Of a stretch of 64,000 bases of DNA, positions 16,945 to 25,876 are shown one piece after another. A program made the position numbers and the translations under genes. The first letter of the stretch is position 1. Each line of letters starts with the position of its first letter. The DNA is from Virgibacillus_F necropolis_A (GTDB lineage: Bacteria > Bacillota > Bacilli > Bacillales > Amphibacillaceae): the NCBI RefSeq assembly GCF_044793635.1, contig NZ_CP084992.1, positions 2,170,001-2,234,000 of the forward strand. Direction: 5' to 3'. The notes under the pieces were generated by a model that was not told the DNA's origin, did not search any database, and saw nothing but the letters and a program-made list of their open reading frames with translations.

Positions 16945-17188
16945 ACATGTCGTTTATATTTTAAAATGTAAAGATTCAACACTGTACACGGGTTATACAA
17001 ACAATCTAACACATAGGTTACACATGCATGAATGTGGAAAAGGCGCAAAATATACACGAGGTCGTGGGCCATTCCGTGTTGAATATGTCGAACGGTTTTC
17101 GACAAAAGAAGAAGCGTTGAAAAGGGAATATGCGATTAAGCAGCTTAAAAGAACTGAAAAAGAACACTTGATATCGTTGAACAAATAA
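16931..17188 (+). CDS. yazA: GIY-YIG nuclease-superfamily protein YazA
   Basis: An 85-residue single-domain GIY-YIG protein of the UPF0213/YhbQ family. The VVYILKCKDSTLYTGYT motif begins at residue 7, the conserved Arg lies in LTHRLHMHE, and the GKGAKYTRGRGP loop is present. It is probably DNA- or RNA-acting; function is unproven. ATG 16931 lies inside the end of yabB (14-bp overlap) after GAGGAAAT. The longer upstream frame is an artefact of the yabB sequence. It is followed by rsmI, as in B. subtilis. Confidence 0.9.
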   Translation: MEESRHVVYILKCKDSTLYTGYTNNLTHRLHMHECGKGAKYTRGRGPFRVEYVERFSTKEEALKREYAIKQLKRTEKEHLISLNK

Positions 17189-17201
17189 GAGGTGGGACAG
17201 A

Positions 17202-18077
17202 ATGAAAAGTCAAAAAAGCTTTGAATCAACTGAAAAAGGAACTGCATATATTGTTCCAACACCAATTGGGAACCTAGAAGATATTACCTACCGTGCATTG
17301 AAAGTATTACAATCAGCTTCATTAATTGCAGCAGAAGACACACGTAATACGAAAAAGTTACTGACGCATTTTGAAATCACCACATCTTTAATTAGCTATC
17401 ATGAACATAATAAGGAATCACGTGGAGAGCAGTTACTAAATCGGTTGGAAAATGGTGAATCAATAGCTTTTGTAAGTGACGCAGGAATGCCTGGAATTTC
17501 TGATCCCGGATATGAAATGGTCCAATCAGCAATTGCGGAGTCTATTCCAGTGGTGGTTTTGCCTGGGGCTAATGCAGCGTTATGTGCACTGGTAGGCTCT
17601 GGATTACCAACGAGTGAATTTTTATTCTACGGATTTTTACCCAGAAAAAAGAAGGACAAGCTCAAGGAGCTTGAACGAATGAAATCCCTAACGGCGACCC
17701 TGTTATTTTATGAATCTCCCCATCGACTAAAAGAAACAGTCTCCGCTATCCATGAACAACTTGGTGATCGACAACTAACACTTGCTAGAGAATTAACAAA
17801 ACGGTTTGAAGAATATATTCGTGGATCAATAAGTGAGATTATGGAATGGATTGAACAAACACAACTAAAAGGGGAATTTTGCATTGTTGTGGAGGGAAGT
17901 GAAGATACACCTTTATCACAAGAGGCGCTGTGGTGGAGCCATTTATCTGTATTAGAGCACGTAACACATTATATGGGTGAAGAAAATTTATCGAGTAAAG
18001 AAGCGATAAAAAAAGTAGCGATTGATCGTCAAATGCCAAAGCGTGAAGTCTACCAAACCTACCATATTGATGAATAA
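17202..18077 (+). CDS. rsmI: 16S rRNA (cytidine1402-2'-O)-methyltransferase RsmI
   Basis: Methylates the 2'-O of C1402 in 16S rRNA in the ribosomal P-site region. The 291-aa protein belongs to the tetrapyrrole-methylase fold, with TPIGNLEDITYRAL at the N-terminus, SDAGMPGISDPG, and PGANAALCALVGSGLP, all diagnostic of RsmI. GAGGTGGGA precedes ATG 17202. It is the last gene of the yabB-yazA-rsmI run and converges on abrB. Confidence 0.95.
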   Translation: MKSQKSFESTEKGTAYIVPTPIGNLEDITYRALKVLQSASLIAAEDTRNTKKLLTHFEITTSLISYHEHNKESRGEQLLNRLENGESIAFVSDAGMPGISDPGYEMVQSAIAESIPVVVLPGANAALCALVGSGLPTSEFLFYGFLPRKKKDKLKELERMKSLTATLLFYESPHRLKETVSAIHEQLGDRQLTLARELTKRFEEYIRGSISEIMEWIEQTQLKGEFCIVVEGSEDTPLSQEALWWSHLSVLEHVTHYMGEENLSSKEAIKKVAIDRQMPKREVYQTYHIDE

Positions 18078-18078
18078 G

Positions 18079-18120
18079 AAAAGGAACTGACGTTAATTTA
18101 ATTACGCGTCAATCCCTTTT
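18079..18120. terminator. Bidirectional terminator between rsmI and abrB
   Basis: AAAAGGAACTGACG / CGTCAATCCCTTTT stem between convergent genes. Confidence 0.7.
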
Positions 18121-18143
18121 GGCACATGGAGTTTATTAATCTT

Positions 18144-18422
18144 TTATACGCTAAAGCGTGTTTGTATTTCTTTGACTAATTCTTTTGCTCCCTCAGGACT
18201 GAGTGTCAATTTTCCATTAGCCAATGATAGATTACCATCGGAGGTTTCGCCAGTAATTTGACACGTCATGCTTGGCTTATACTTTTTAAGAACAATCCTG
18301 TCGGTATCAACATAGATTTCCAAGGCATCTTTCTCGTGAATATCAAGTGTTCGTCTAAGCTCAATTGGGATAACTACTCGACCAAGTTCATCAACTTTGC
18401 GGACAATTCCAGTAGACTTCAT
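18144..18422 (-). CDS. abrB: Transition-state regulator AbrB
   Basis: Global regulator that represses stationary-phase genes during exponential growth. The 92-aa protein has an N-terminal swapped-hairpin AbrB DNA-binding domain (STGIVRKVDELGRVVIPIELRR) and a C-terminal tetramerisation domain. The ATG at 18422 is preceded by GAAGGGAG; the longer frame upstream runs through the promoter. Two Spo0A boxes and a sigma-A promoter precede it, so Spo0A~P repression at the start of sporulation is expected. It lies between rsmI and metG, as in B. subtilis. Confidence 0.96.
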   Translation of the reverse strand: MKSTGIVRKVDELGRVVIPIELRRTLDIHEKDALEIYVDTDRIVLKKYKPSMTCQITGETSDGNLSLANGKLTLSPEGAKELVKEIQTRFSV

Positions 18423-18456
18423 TTTTAATCTCCCTTCTGAAGGTAATAGACTTAAA

Positions 18457-18473
18457 TTCGTCAATATTCGACA
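18457..18473 (-). promoter_or_regulatory. Tandem Spo0A boxes of abrB
   Basis: On the minus strand TGTCGAA (complement of 18467-18473) followed by TTGACGAA (complement of 18457-18464), just downstream of the predicted start point. The spacing and sequences match the two 0A boxes of B. subtilis abrB, where Spo0A~P represses. Confidence 0.85.
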
Positions 18474-18486
18474 TGTTTCTAGCAAT

Positions 18487-18515
18487 ATAGTACCAACCTT
18501 TTCCAAAAGTGTCAA
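18487..18515 (-). promoter_or_regulatory. Sigma-A promoter of abrB
   Basis: TTGACA (complement of 18510-18515), 17-nt spacer, TACTAT (complement of 18487-18492). The start point would fall about 10 nt before the first 0A box. Confidence 0.75.
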
Positions 18516-18620
18516 TTAATTTTAACCAAAAATAAAAATAAATGTGAAAATTTAGTCTTTAACTAAAAAGAATTATTAATTGTCGTTTTTTGGGGTTATA
18601 ATGGTAACCATTATTCTATA

Positions 18621-18650
18621 TTGGAAATCTTATGATAAAATCGCTACAAT
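18621..18650 (+). promoter_or_regulatory. Candidate sigma-A promoter of metG
   Basis: TTGGAA (18621-18626), 18-nt spacer, TACAAT (18645-18650), 52 nt before the metG start. No T-box or SAM riboswitch can fit in this leader. Confidence 0.55.
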
Positions 18651-18701
18651 AGTAATAGTTTATCAATCGACGTGATGGAAATGGAAAGAGGAGGTAATTC
18701 C

Positions 18702-20660
18702 ATGGCAAATGAAAAAAAGACATTCTATATTACAACACCGATTTATTACCCAAGTGGTAAATTACATATTGGTCACGCGTACTCAACGGTAGCTGGCGAT
18801 GCAATAGCGCGGTATAAACGGATGCGCGGATACGATGTAATGTATTTAACCGGTACAGATGAACATGGACAAAAAATCCAACGTAAAGCAGAAGAAAAAG
18901 GGGTAACCCCGCAAGCGTATGTTGATGAAATTGTCGAAGGTATACAAGGACTATGGAAAAAACTAAAAGTGACAAATGATGACTTTATACGCACAACTGA
19001 GGATCGCCATAAACAAATTGTCGAGAAAATTTTCACTCAGCTCCTGGAACAGGGTGATATTTATTTAGATCAGTATGAGGGTTGGTATTGTACTTCAGAT
19101 GAATCATTTTTCACTGAACGCCAATTAGAAGACGGACATTGTCCTGATTGTGGTGGGAAAGTTGAAAAAGTAAAAGAAGAATCCTATTTCTTTAAAATGA
19201 GTAAGTATGTTGATCGTCTAGTAAAGTATTACGATGAACATCCAGAGTTTATTCAACCAGAAAGTCGAAAAAATGAAATGTTAAACAACTTTATCAAACC
19301 GGGACTTGAAGATTTAGCTGTATCACGAACTTCCTTTGATTGGGGTGTTAAGGTTCCTAGCGATCCAAAGCATGTTATTTATGTTTGGATTGATGCATTG
19401 AGTAACTATATAACTGCCCTTGGCTATGGTACAGAGAATGATGAGAAGTTCCAAAAATATTGGCCAGCGGATGTACACTTAATGAGTAAGGAAATTGTTC
19501 GTTTTCATACGATTTATTGGCCAATCATGTTAATGGCACTAGACCTGCCGTTGCCTAAAAAGGTATTTGCACATGGTTGGATCTTAATGAAGGATGGAAA
19601 AATGTCGAAATCAAAAGGCAACGTTGTTGATCCAATCCAATTGACTGATCGATATGGCTTAGATGCATTGCGTTACTACTTGTTGCGGGAAGTGCCGTTT
19701 GGTTCTGATGGCGTATTTACGCCAGAAGGATTTGTGCAACGAACCAATTACGATCTGGCAAACGATTTAGGGAATTTATTGAACCGTACTGTAGCAATGA
19801 TTGATAAATATTTTGACGGCTCAGTCCCAACATATAAAAAGGCTGAGACAGAAGTGGACGCAAGCCTGGAGAATTTTGTAACAGAAACAATTAAACAAGT
19901 AGAAGATTCACTTGAAAATATGCAGTTTTCAGTTGCACTTTCAGAATTATGGAAGCTTGTAAGCCGCACAAATAAATATATCGATGAGACGGAGCCGTGG
20001 GTTTTAGCTAAAGAAGATTCTAAAAAAGAACGTCTTGGTAATGTGATGGCACATTTAGCTGATTCACTTCGCATTATTGGTGTAATGCTACAACCATTTT
20101 TAACAGAAGCACCTAATGAGATATTCCGTCAATTAGGCGTATCGGATGATAATCTGAAAGAATGGGATAGTATTCATGAGCTTGGTCAGATTAAAGATGG
20201 ATCGCATGTTACAAAAGGCGAACCAATTTTCCCACGATTAGATGTGGAAGAAGAAGTACAGACCATTAAAGCTATGATGCAGAACCCAACAGCGACAAAA
20301 GAAGAACCAGAGGCTGAAGAAGCGGATGCAAAAGATCTTATTGCGTATGACGATTTCATGAAGCTTGATATGCGTGTTGCTGAAGTTTTAAAAGCTGAAA
20401 AAATGAAAAAGGCTGATAAATTATTAAAGCTGCAACTTGATTTAGGCGGTGAAAAACGTCAAGTAGTGTCTGGACTTGCAGAACACTACAATCCTGAGGT
20501 TTTAGTGGGCAAGAAGGTTATTTGCGTAACAAACCTAAAACCAGTTAAATTACGTGGTGAAATGTCTGAAGGAATGATTTTATCTGGTGAGGATGCTGAT
20601 GGAAAGTTAGCTCTTGCAACAGTTGAACAAACACTTCCAAACGGATCAGTTGTAAAGTAA
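18702..20660 (+). CDS. metG: Methionyl-tRNA synthetase
   Basis: Class I aminoacyl-tRNA synthetase that charges tRNA-Met. The 652-aa protein has the HIGH motif (KLHIGHAYST), a CPDCGG zinc-knuckle remnant, KMSKS (DGKMSKSKGN), an anticodon-binding helical domain and a C-terminal EMAP-like tRNA-binding domain (about 545-652, LDMRVAEVLKAEKM). ATG 18702 follows GAGGAGG; the in-frame ATG 18672 is before that site. A terminator follows the stop. Confidence 0.96.
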   Translation: MANEKKTFYITTPIYYPSGKLHIGHAYSTVAGDAIARYKRMRGYDVMYLTGTDEHGQKIQRKAEEKGVTPQAYVDEIVEGIQGLWKKLKVTNDDFIRTTEDRHKQIVEKIFTQLLEQGDIYLDQYEGWYCTSDESFFTERQLEDGHCPDCGGKVEKVKEESYFFKMSKYVDRLVKYYDEHPEFIQPESRKNEMLNNFIKPGLEDLAVSRTSFDWGVKVPSDPKHVIYVWIDALSNYITALGYGTENDEKFQKYWPADVHLMSKEIVRFHTIYWPIMLMALDLPLPKKVFAHGWILMKDGKMSKSKGNVVDPIQLTDRYGLDALRYYLLREVPFGSDGVFTPEGFVQRTNYDLANDLGNLLNRTVAMIDKYFDGSVPTYKKAETEVDASLENFVTETIKQVEDSLENMQFSVALSELWKLVSRTNKYIDETEPWVLAKEDSKKERLGNVMAHLADSLRIIGVMLQPFLTEAPNEIFRQLGVSDDNLKEWDSIHELGQIKDGSHVTKGEPIFPRLDVEEEVQTIKAMMQNPTATKEEPEAEEADAKDLIAYDDFMKLDMRVAEVLKAEKMKKADKLLKLQLDLGGEKRQVVSGLAEHYNPEVLVGKKVICVTNLKPVKLRGEMSEGMILSGEDADGKLALATVEQTLPNGSVVK

Positions 20661-20667
20661 ATAATAC

Positions 20668-20703
20668 AAAGTCTGGCCTTTACTAATAGAGGTCAGGCTT
20701 TTA
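20668..20703 (+). terminator. Terminator of metG
   Basis: AGTCTGGCCT / AGGTCAGGCTTTT hairpin. Confidence 0.75.
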
Positions 20704-20723
20704 TCTATAAAAGGAGTAATAAT

Positions 20724-21488
20724 ATGCTATTTGATACGCATGTCCATTTAAATGCAAGACAATTTGAAGAAGATAGAGAAGAAGTCATAAAGCGAGCGTT
20801 TGATGCTGGTGTCACACAAATGGTCGTAGTTGGATTTGATAGGGAAACCATTCCACTTGCAATTGAAATAGCTGAACAACATGATACAATCTATGCTGCA
20901 GTTGGCTGGCATCCGGTAGATGCAATTGATATGACTGAGGGTGATTTAGCTTGGATTGAGGAGCTATCTGCCCATCCAAAAGTGGTTGCCATTGGCGAAA
21001 TGGGGCTTGATTACCACTGGGATAAATCACCAAAAGACATACAAAAGGAAGTATTTCGAAAGCAAATCCGGCTGGCTAAAAAAATAAATATGCCAATCAT
21101 TATCCATAACCGTGAGGCAACGGAGGATATAATCGAAATTTTGCAGGAAGAAAGCGCAAAAGAAATTGGTGGTATCATGCATTGCTATAACGATAGCGTT
21201 GCCTATTTACAAGCATGCTTAGATATGAATTTTTATATATCACTTGGCGGTCCAGTGACATTTAAAAACGCTACTGACCCTAAAGAGGTAGCAGTTGAAG
21301 TTCCGCTCGATCGTATACTTGTGGAAACAGATGCGCCATTTCTTGCTCCACATCCGAATCGTGGAAAACGAAATGAACCAAGTTATGTAACATTAGTAGC
21401 TGAAAAAATAGCTGAATTACGGCGGATTTCGGTTGAAGAATTAAGTGAAATTACAACGGAAAATGCACGTAGATTTTTTCAAATATGA
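20724..21488 (+). CDS. tatD: TatD family metal-dependent hydrolase
   Basis: TIM-barrel metallohydrolase of the TatD/YcfH family (B. subtilis YabD), a 3'-5' DNA/RNA exonuclease in studied members. The 254-aa protein has the metal motifs FDTHVHLN (HxH), GEMGLDYHW, IIIHNREA, MHCYND and VETDAPFLAP. AAAGGAG precedes ATG 20724. The position between metG and yabE is conserved. Confidence 0.93.
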   Translation: MLFDTHVHLNARQFEEDREEVIKRAFDAGVTQMVVVGFDRETIPLAIEIAEQHDTIYAAVGWHPVDAIDMTEGDLAWIEELSAHPKVVAIGEMGLDYHWDKSPKDIQKEVFRKQIRLAKKINMPIIIHNREATEDIIEILQEESAKEIGGIMHCYNDSVAYLQACLDMNFYISLGGPVTFKNATDPKEVAVEVPLDRILVETDAPFLAPHPNRGKRNEPSYVTLVAEKIAELRRISVEELSEITTENARRFFQI

Positions 21489-21525
21489 TAAGAAATTGTA
21501 ATAAAACAAGCTAATTCTACCTATT

Positions 21526-21561
21526 TTGGGGAGACGGGATATAATGCCTGTCTCTTTTTTT
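21526..21561 (+). terminator. Terminator after tatD
   Basis: GGAGACGGG / CCTGTCTC hairpin with a seven-T tail. Confidence 0.8.
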
Positions 21562-21645
21562 ATGAAATTATCGATTTACGTAATCCCTTGACTAGACTGT
21601 AATCGCGGGGGAAAATCATGCTTTAAAAATTACAGGGTTATTTTT

Positions 21646-21712
21646 TGTAACTCAATTGTAAAGAAACCGTAACCCTATGTATTTTGACTTAACATACAAC
21701 TGTTTATATAAT
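21646..21712 (+). promoter_or_regulatory. Promoter region of yabE: sigma-A plus possible ECF promoter
   Basis: TTGACT (21684-21689), 17-nt spacer, TATAAT (21707-21712) is a good sigma-A promoter. Just upstream TGTAAC (21646-21651), 16-nt spacer, CGT (21668-21670) resembles an ECF-type (sigma-M/W/X) promoter. The ECF call is weak. Confidence 0.55.
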
Positions 21713-21740
21713 CAAAGTCGATATAAAGGAGGCAAGAAGC

Positions 21741-22946
21741 ATGAAGGTAATTTCAAAGCTATTGCCGGCATCGAAAATGAAGCTGGTTATTTCGAGTATT
21801 GGTATTTTAGCACTTGTTATTTTTTCAACTTTAGTGGTAATGGAAGCTACTAAAGCAGAAGTAGTCGTAATGAACGATGGGGAAAAAGAAACAGTGACAA
21901 CACATGCGAATACAGTAGATGAACTGCTTAACGAAGTAGGAATAATTGTTGATCAACACGATGCAATTTCACATACAGGCGATACAGAAATCAAGGATGG
22001 CATGAAGATTACATACAAGCAATCGACACAAGTAACAGTTACGATTGACGGACATAAAAAAGAATATTATACATTTGCTGAAACAATTGGTGCATTTTTA
22101 AATGAAAACAATCTAACTTTATCCAATCATGACGAGGTATCACATAAACCAGAAGACAAGATTGTAGATGGTCTTGAGCTAAGGATTCAGAAGGCATTCA
22201 AAGTTGTAGTGAATGTTGCTGGAAAAGAGAAGAAATTCTGGACTACAGGTGGAACGGTAGAGCAATTATTAAATTCTAATAACATCAAATTGAATGATCC
22301 AGATAAAATGAACGTTAATTTGAAGGATCAGGTAAATCCAGATAAACCAATTAACATTGTTCGAGTAGATAAGACTGAGGTTGAGGTAGAAGAAGCTGTT
22401 GCCTTTGAAACAGAGCGAAAAGAAGATGGTTCACTTGCTAAAGGTGAGGAACGGGTAGTTGCTGAAGGAAAAGAAGGAACGGTTGTCAAAACCTATAAAG
22501 TGATTAAGGAAAATGGTAAAGAAGTTAGTAGAAAATTAATTCATGAAGAAGTAATTGAGGAAAGTAAAGCTAGAGTAATTGCAATTGGTACAAAAGAACA
22601 ACAAACTGATCTTGTAACTTTAGCTAGTACTGAGAAAAAAGAACCAGAAGCAAACGGAAAAGTTTTATATATGTCTGCTAGTGCATATACGGCAAATTGC
22701 TCGGGATGCTCAGGCTACACAGCAACCGGAATAAACTTAAACGCTAATCCAGGTGCGAATGTAATTGCAGTAGATCCTAGTGTTATTCCGCTAGGTACGC
22801 ATGTATATATTCAAGGATATGGTGAATATGTTGCTGCCGACACGGGTGGACACATTCATGGAAAACGTATTGATATGCATTTTGCAAGCAGAGATGCTGC
22901 ATTAGCATTTGGCAGGCGTACTGTTAAAGTTACCATTTTAAATTAA
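21741..22946 (+). CDS. yabE: Cell-wall protein YabE: DUF348 repeats, G5 and 3D domains
   Basis: Secreted or anchored cell-wall protein related to resuscitation-promoting factors and probably a wall hydrolase. It has an N-terminal signal/anchor (about 16-37), three DUF348 ubiquitin-like repeats (each with MNDGEKETVTTHANTVDELL-like cores, about 40-210), a G5 domain (about 210-285), and a C-terminal 3D domain (about 310-400). The 3D domain has the catalytic-type Asp motif (AVDPSVIPLG, AADTGGHIHG, RIDMHF). The 401-aa length is a little shorter than B. subtilis YabE. Antisense-RNA control known in B. subtilis cannot be judged here. Confidence 0.92.
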   Translation: MKVISKLLPASKMKLVISSIGILALVIFSTLVVMEATKAEVVVMNDGEKETVTTHANTVDELLNEVGIIVDQHDAISHTGDTEIKDGMKITYKQSTQVTVTIDGHKKEYYTFAETIGAFLNENNLTLSNHDEVSHKPEDKIVDGLELRIQKAFKVVVNVAGKEKKFWTTGGTVEQLLNSNNIKLNDPDKMNVNLKDQVNPDKPINIVRVDKTEVEVEEAVAFETERKEDGSLAKGEERVVAEGKEGTVVKTYKVIKENGKEVSRKLIHEEVIEESKARVIAIGTKEQQTDLVTLASTEKKEPEANGKVLYMSASAYTANCSGCSGYTATGINLNANPGANVIAVDPSVIPLGTHVYIQGYGEYVAADTGGHIHGKRIDMHFASRDAALAFGRRTVKVTILN

Positions 22947-22955
22947 TACATGATA

Positions 22956-23000
22956 TAAATGCTCTTGCCATGATAAAATGGTAAGAGTATATTTTTTTGC
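22956..23000 (+). terminator. Terminator of yabE
   Basis: TGCTCTTGCCAT / ATGGTAAGAGTA stem followed by a T-run. Confidence 0.8.
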
Positions 23001-23094
23001 ATGGAAGAAAAGTTCAAAGGATATCAGTTTAAGATTAACTTAACTATTTGAATACCAGGTTTTTCTTTAAAACCCCTGAAAAGAGGAATTTATA

Positions 23095-23661
23095 TTGACG
23101 ATCAAAGAAATTATCGTTGTCGAGGGGCGAGACGATACAGCAAAAATTCGCCTTGCTGTTGATGCCGATACAATTGAAACGAATGGATCAGCAATAAATC
23201 AAACTACATTAAAGCAGATTCAGCATGCACAAGCGAAGCGTGGGGTAATTATTTTTACTGATCCGGATTATCCAGGGCAACGCATTCGTAACATCATTAA
23301 TGAGCATGTGCCTGGCTGTAAGCACGCATTTTTAACACGGGATGATGCACGTGCAAAAAATAATAAAGGGATCGGAATTGAGCATGCCTCTATTGAGTCG
23401 ATTCAAAAAGCATTACAGGATGTTTATGAGTTAAAGGAATTCTATGAAAGTGATATCTGTAAAGAGGATTTAGTTGAATATGGTTTAATTGGTGGACCTA
23501 GAGCAAGCTATAGAAGAAAGAGACTGAATGAATTATTACAAATCGGGCATACAAACGGTAAACAGCTGCTTAAACGATTAACCATGTTTCAAATTACACA
23601 CAATCAGTTTGAACAAGCAATTCAACAAGTACTTCAGGAGGAAAATAATGAGCGCGAATAA
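23095..23661 (+). CDS. rnmV: Ribonuclease M5
   Basis: Toprim-domain endonuclease that makes the final cuts in 5S rRNA maturation. The 188-aa protein starts with TTG 23095 (MTIKEIIVVEGRDDT, Toprim Glu in VVEGRDD); a downstream DPDYPG motif supplies the metal-binding Asp residues. AAGAGGAAT precedes the TTG, and no better start is available. Its 3' end overlaps rsmA by 14 bp, as is usual in Bacillus. Confidence 0.94.
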   Translation: MTIKEIIVVEGRDDTAKIRLAVDADTIETNGSAINQTTLKQIQHAQAKRGVIIFTDPDYPGQRIRNIINEHVPGCKHAFLTRDDARAKNNKGIGIEHASIESIQKALQDVYELKEFYESDICKEDLVEYGLIGGPRASYRRKRLNELLQIGHTNGKQLLKRLTMFQITHNQFEQAIQQVLQEENNERE

Positions 23662-24532
23662 CTATATTGCTACACCAAAGCGGACGAAGGAAATTTTGGC
23701 TAACTATAAGTTTTTCTTCAAAAAAAGCTTGGGACAAAATTTTATTATTGATGCAAATATATTGAAAAATATAATTGATCACACTGGAATAGATAAAGAT
23801 TCAGGTGTAATTGAGATTGGACCAGGTATCGGGGCATTAACCGAACAATTAGGCCTGCACGCAAAAAAGGTCCTAGCCTTTGAAATTGATCAGCGCTTAC
23901 TTCCCATTTTAGGGGACACATTAGACCAATACGAGAATATCCAGTTCATCCATCAGGATATATTACAAGCAGACGTTAAAGCATCAATAAGGGATAATTT
24001 TAGTGAGGACCAAGACGTTCATATTGTTGCAAATTTACCCTATTACATTACGACACCTATTTTAACAAAACTATTGCAAGAGAAATTACCTGTAGAAAGT
24101 ATAACCGTTATGATTCAAAAAGAGGTAGCGGAACGGATGGCGGCAAAACCAAGTACTAAAGCCTATGGTTCTTTAACAATTGCTATTCAATACTACACAA
24201 TGGCTGAAGTTGTTATGCATGTACCAAAGAGTGTGTTTATGCCACAGCCTAACGTTGATTCAGCAGTTCTGAAATTAACCATACGTGAAAAGCCGCCTGT
24301 CTATGTTGCTAACGAGAAATACTTTTTCTCCATGGTACAAGCTTGCTTTAGTCAACGCAGAAAAACACTTCGAAATAACCTAACAAACTATTTGAGTGGG
24401 GAATACGATAAAGAAACCATCTCCATGATGTTAGACAACATAGGAATTGATGGGATGAGGCGAGGGGAGTCCTTAAACATGGAGGAATTTGCCACATTGG
24501 CCAATACCTTTTATGAAGCGAAGCAGCATTAA
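23648..24532 (+). CDS. rsmA: 16S rRNA dimethyladenosine transferase RsmA (KsgA)
   Basis: Dimethylates A1518 and A1519 in the 3'-terminal helix of 16S rRNA. The 294-aa protein has KKSLGQNFIID at the N-terminus, SAM motif VIEIGPGIGALT, and the NLPYYITTPI catalytic motif. ATG 23648 follows AGGAGGAAA; the upstream extension lies within rnmV. A terminator follows. Confidence 0.96.
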   Translation: MSANNYIATPKRTKEILANYKFFFKKSLGQNFIIDANILKNIIDHTGIDKDSGVIEIGPGIGALTEQLGLHAKKVLAFEIDQRLLPILGDTLDQYENIQFIHQDILQADVKASIRDNFSEDQDVHIVANLPYYITTPILTKLLQEKLPVESITVMIQKEVAERMAAKPSTKAYGSLTIAIQYYTMAEVVMHVPKSVFMPQPNVDSAVLKLTIREKPPVYVANEKYFFSMVQACFSQRRKTLRNNLTNYLSGEYDKETISMMLDNIGIDGMRRGESLNMEEFATLANTFYEAKQH

Positions 24533-24536
24533 TAGA

Positions 24537-24570
24537 ACGCTATTACCTTATTTTGGGTAATGGCTTTTTT
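24537..24570 (+). terminator. Terminator of rsmA
   Basis: GCTATTACC / GGTAATGGC stem followed by six T. A family B repeat begins at the next base. Confidence 0.85.
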
Positions 24571-24668
24571 CTTGTCTAGCGTTTACGACTTCTCGAGCAC
24601 TAAGCCTGTGTGCTCTTCGGTCTCTTTCTTACGCATTTCACCGCTAAGCAGTCGCCTCCGCTTTTTTT
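24571..24668. repeat. Family B repeat directly abutting the rsmA terminator
   Basis: CTTGTCTAGC ... CAGTCGCCTCCGCTTTTTTT, about 98 bp, with an inner stem AGCAC / GTGCT and the conserved CGGTCTC strand. It ends two bases before the sigma-K-type -35 of yabG. Confidence 0.8.
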
Positions 24669-24670
24669 GC

Positions 24671-24697
24671 ACATACCCAGTCTTTTTACATAGGTTA
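24671..24697 (+). promoter_or_regulatory. Sigma-K promoter of yabG
   Basis: AC (24671-24672), 16-nt spacer, CATAGGTTA (24689-24697), an exact fit to the AC-N16/17-CATAnnnTA late mother-cell pattern. B. subtilis yabG is sigma-K dependent. Confidence 0.7.
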
Positions 24698-24744
24698 TGG
24701 TATATGAATGCTTTCAGATAGCTTGAGGGCTGTGAGGTGGCATA

Positions 24745-25614
24745 ATGGACTTGATAACAGGTGATATCGTTTCCCGGATTTCATATAAACATGATTTATT
24801 ATTTCGTATTTCTTCTATATCAAAGGATCTCGCTACGTTACACGGGAAGGATCTACGATTAGAAGTGGACGCACCACTCAGCGACCTTGTTCGTGTGGAA
24901 GAAAGAGATTTAGTTAAAAAACGTGAAAAAGAAAAAGAAGAAGAAGAGTTTTCCTATCGGTTATTTCGTCAGGATTATCAATTTATGAAAGAAAAGCGAG
25001 AATACCAAGCAACAGATGGTTTCCATCATGAATCATCCTATTTTCACTTACCTGCAAAAGTATTGCATATTGATGGAGATCGAAATTATTTAAAAAAGTG
25101 TATTGAGCTATATCAACGTATTGGATTACAAGTGCATGGTGTTTATATAAATGAAAAGGATATGCCACTGGAAATTGGACCGTTAATTGAAAAAATACGC
25201 CCGGATATTATTGTCATCACTGGTCATGATTCCTTTTCAAAAAACAAAGGAACGAGAAGTGATCTACGTGCATATCGTCACTCTAAATATTTCGTTGAAA
25301 CAGTTAGAGAAGCAAGACAAATCTTCCCTCAATTAGATCAACTTGTAATTTTTGCAGGGGCATGTCAATCCCACTTTGAATCACTTATACGAGCGGGTGC
25401 TAATTATGCTAGCTCGCCTTCCCGAATTAACATACATGCACTTGATCCTGTTTATATAGCAGCAAAAATTGCATACACCCCTTTTATGGAAAAAGTAAGT
25501 GTATGGGATGTATTGCGCAATACATTAACCGGTGAAAAAGGCATGGGAGGATTAGAAACACGTGGTCTCCTCCGTACCGGTATGCCATATCTAGAAGAAT
25601 CATCCGATGAGTAA
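24745..25614 (+). CDS. yabG: Sporulation-specific protease YabG
   Basis: Cysteine-type protease that processes spore coat proteins such as SafA and SpoIVA before transglutaminase cross-linking. The 289-aa protein matches YabG along its length, with GDIVSRISYKHDLLFRI at the N-terminus, IVITGHDSFSK and the FAGACQSHFESLIRAGANYASSPSR region. That region carries the probable catalytic His and Cys. GAGGTGG precedes ATG 24745. The upstream sigma-K motif agrees with late mother-cell expression. Confidence 0.94.
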   Translation: MDLITGDIVSRISYKHDLLFRISSISKDLATLHGKDLRLEVDAPLSDLVRVEERDLVKKREKEKEEEEFSYRLFRQDYQFMKEKREYQATDGFHHESSYFHLPAKVLHIDGDRNYLKKCIELYQRIGLQVHGVYINEKDMPLEIGPLIEKIRPDIIVITGHDSFSKNKGTRSDLRAYRHSKYFVETVREARQIFPQLDQLVIFAGACQSHFESLIRAGANYASSPSRINIHALDPVYIAAKIAYTPFMEKVSVWDVLRNTLTGEKGMGGLETRGLLRTGMPYLEESSDE

Positions 25615-25622
25615 ATGAAGTG

Positions 25623-25665
25623 TGTAGATTTTCTAGTTAATTAGAGGGTCTACATTCCTCAATTT
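25623..25665 (+). terminator. Probable terminator of yabG
   Basis: TGTAGA...TCTA / TAGA...TCTACA stem followed by ATTCCTCAATTTTTT. Confidence 0.55.
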
Positions 25666-25782
25666 TTTATCCAATAAAAACCTTTTTAGGAACAAAACTT
25701 GGAAACCAACCTATATTTTTTCAATTTCTATACATATTTTTCAACTTTTTTGAAATAATAAAGCAAAACGTGGTTTTAGTTG

Positions 25783-25812
25783 TTGACATGAAAAAAGATA
25801 TATTGTTATAAT
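25783..25812 (+). promoter_or_regulatory. Upstream veg promoter (sigma-A)
   Basis: Perfect TTGACA (25783-25788), 18-nt spacer, perfect TATAAT (25807-25812), with an AT-rich upstream tract that may act as an UP element. veg has one of the strongest vegetative promoters in B. subtilis. Confidence 0.8.
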
Positions 25813-25824
25813 ATAAAGTTTTAC

Positions 25825-25854
25825 TTGACCGCTAATACAAGCACGTGCTATAAT
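25825..25854 (+). promoter_or_regulatory. Second, downstream veg promoter (sigma-A)
   Basis: TTGACC (25825-25830), 18-nt spacer, perfect TATAAT (25849-25854). The start point would be close to the ribosome site, leaving a leader of about 15 nt. Confidence 0.65.
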
Positions 25855-25876
25855 ATAGGAAGTGAGGTGGAGTGTA

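Noticed and set aside
18520..18701. T-box or SAM riboswitch before metG
   Set aside because: The leader is too short, and no specifier loop, T-box sequence or S-box core was found.
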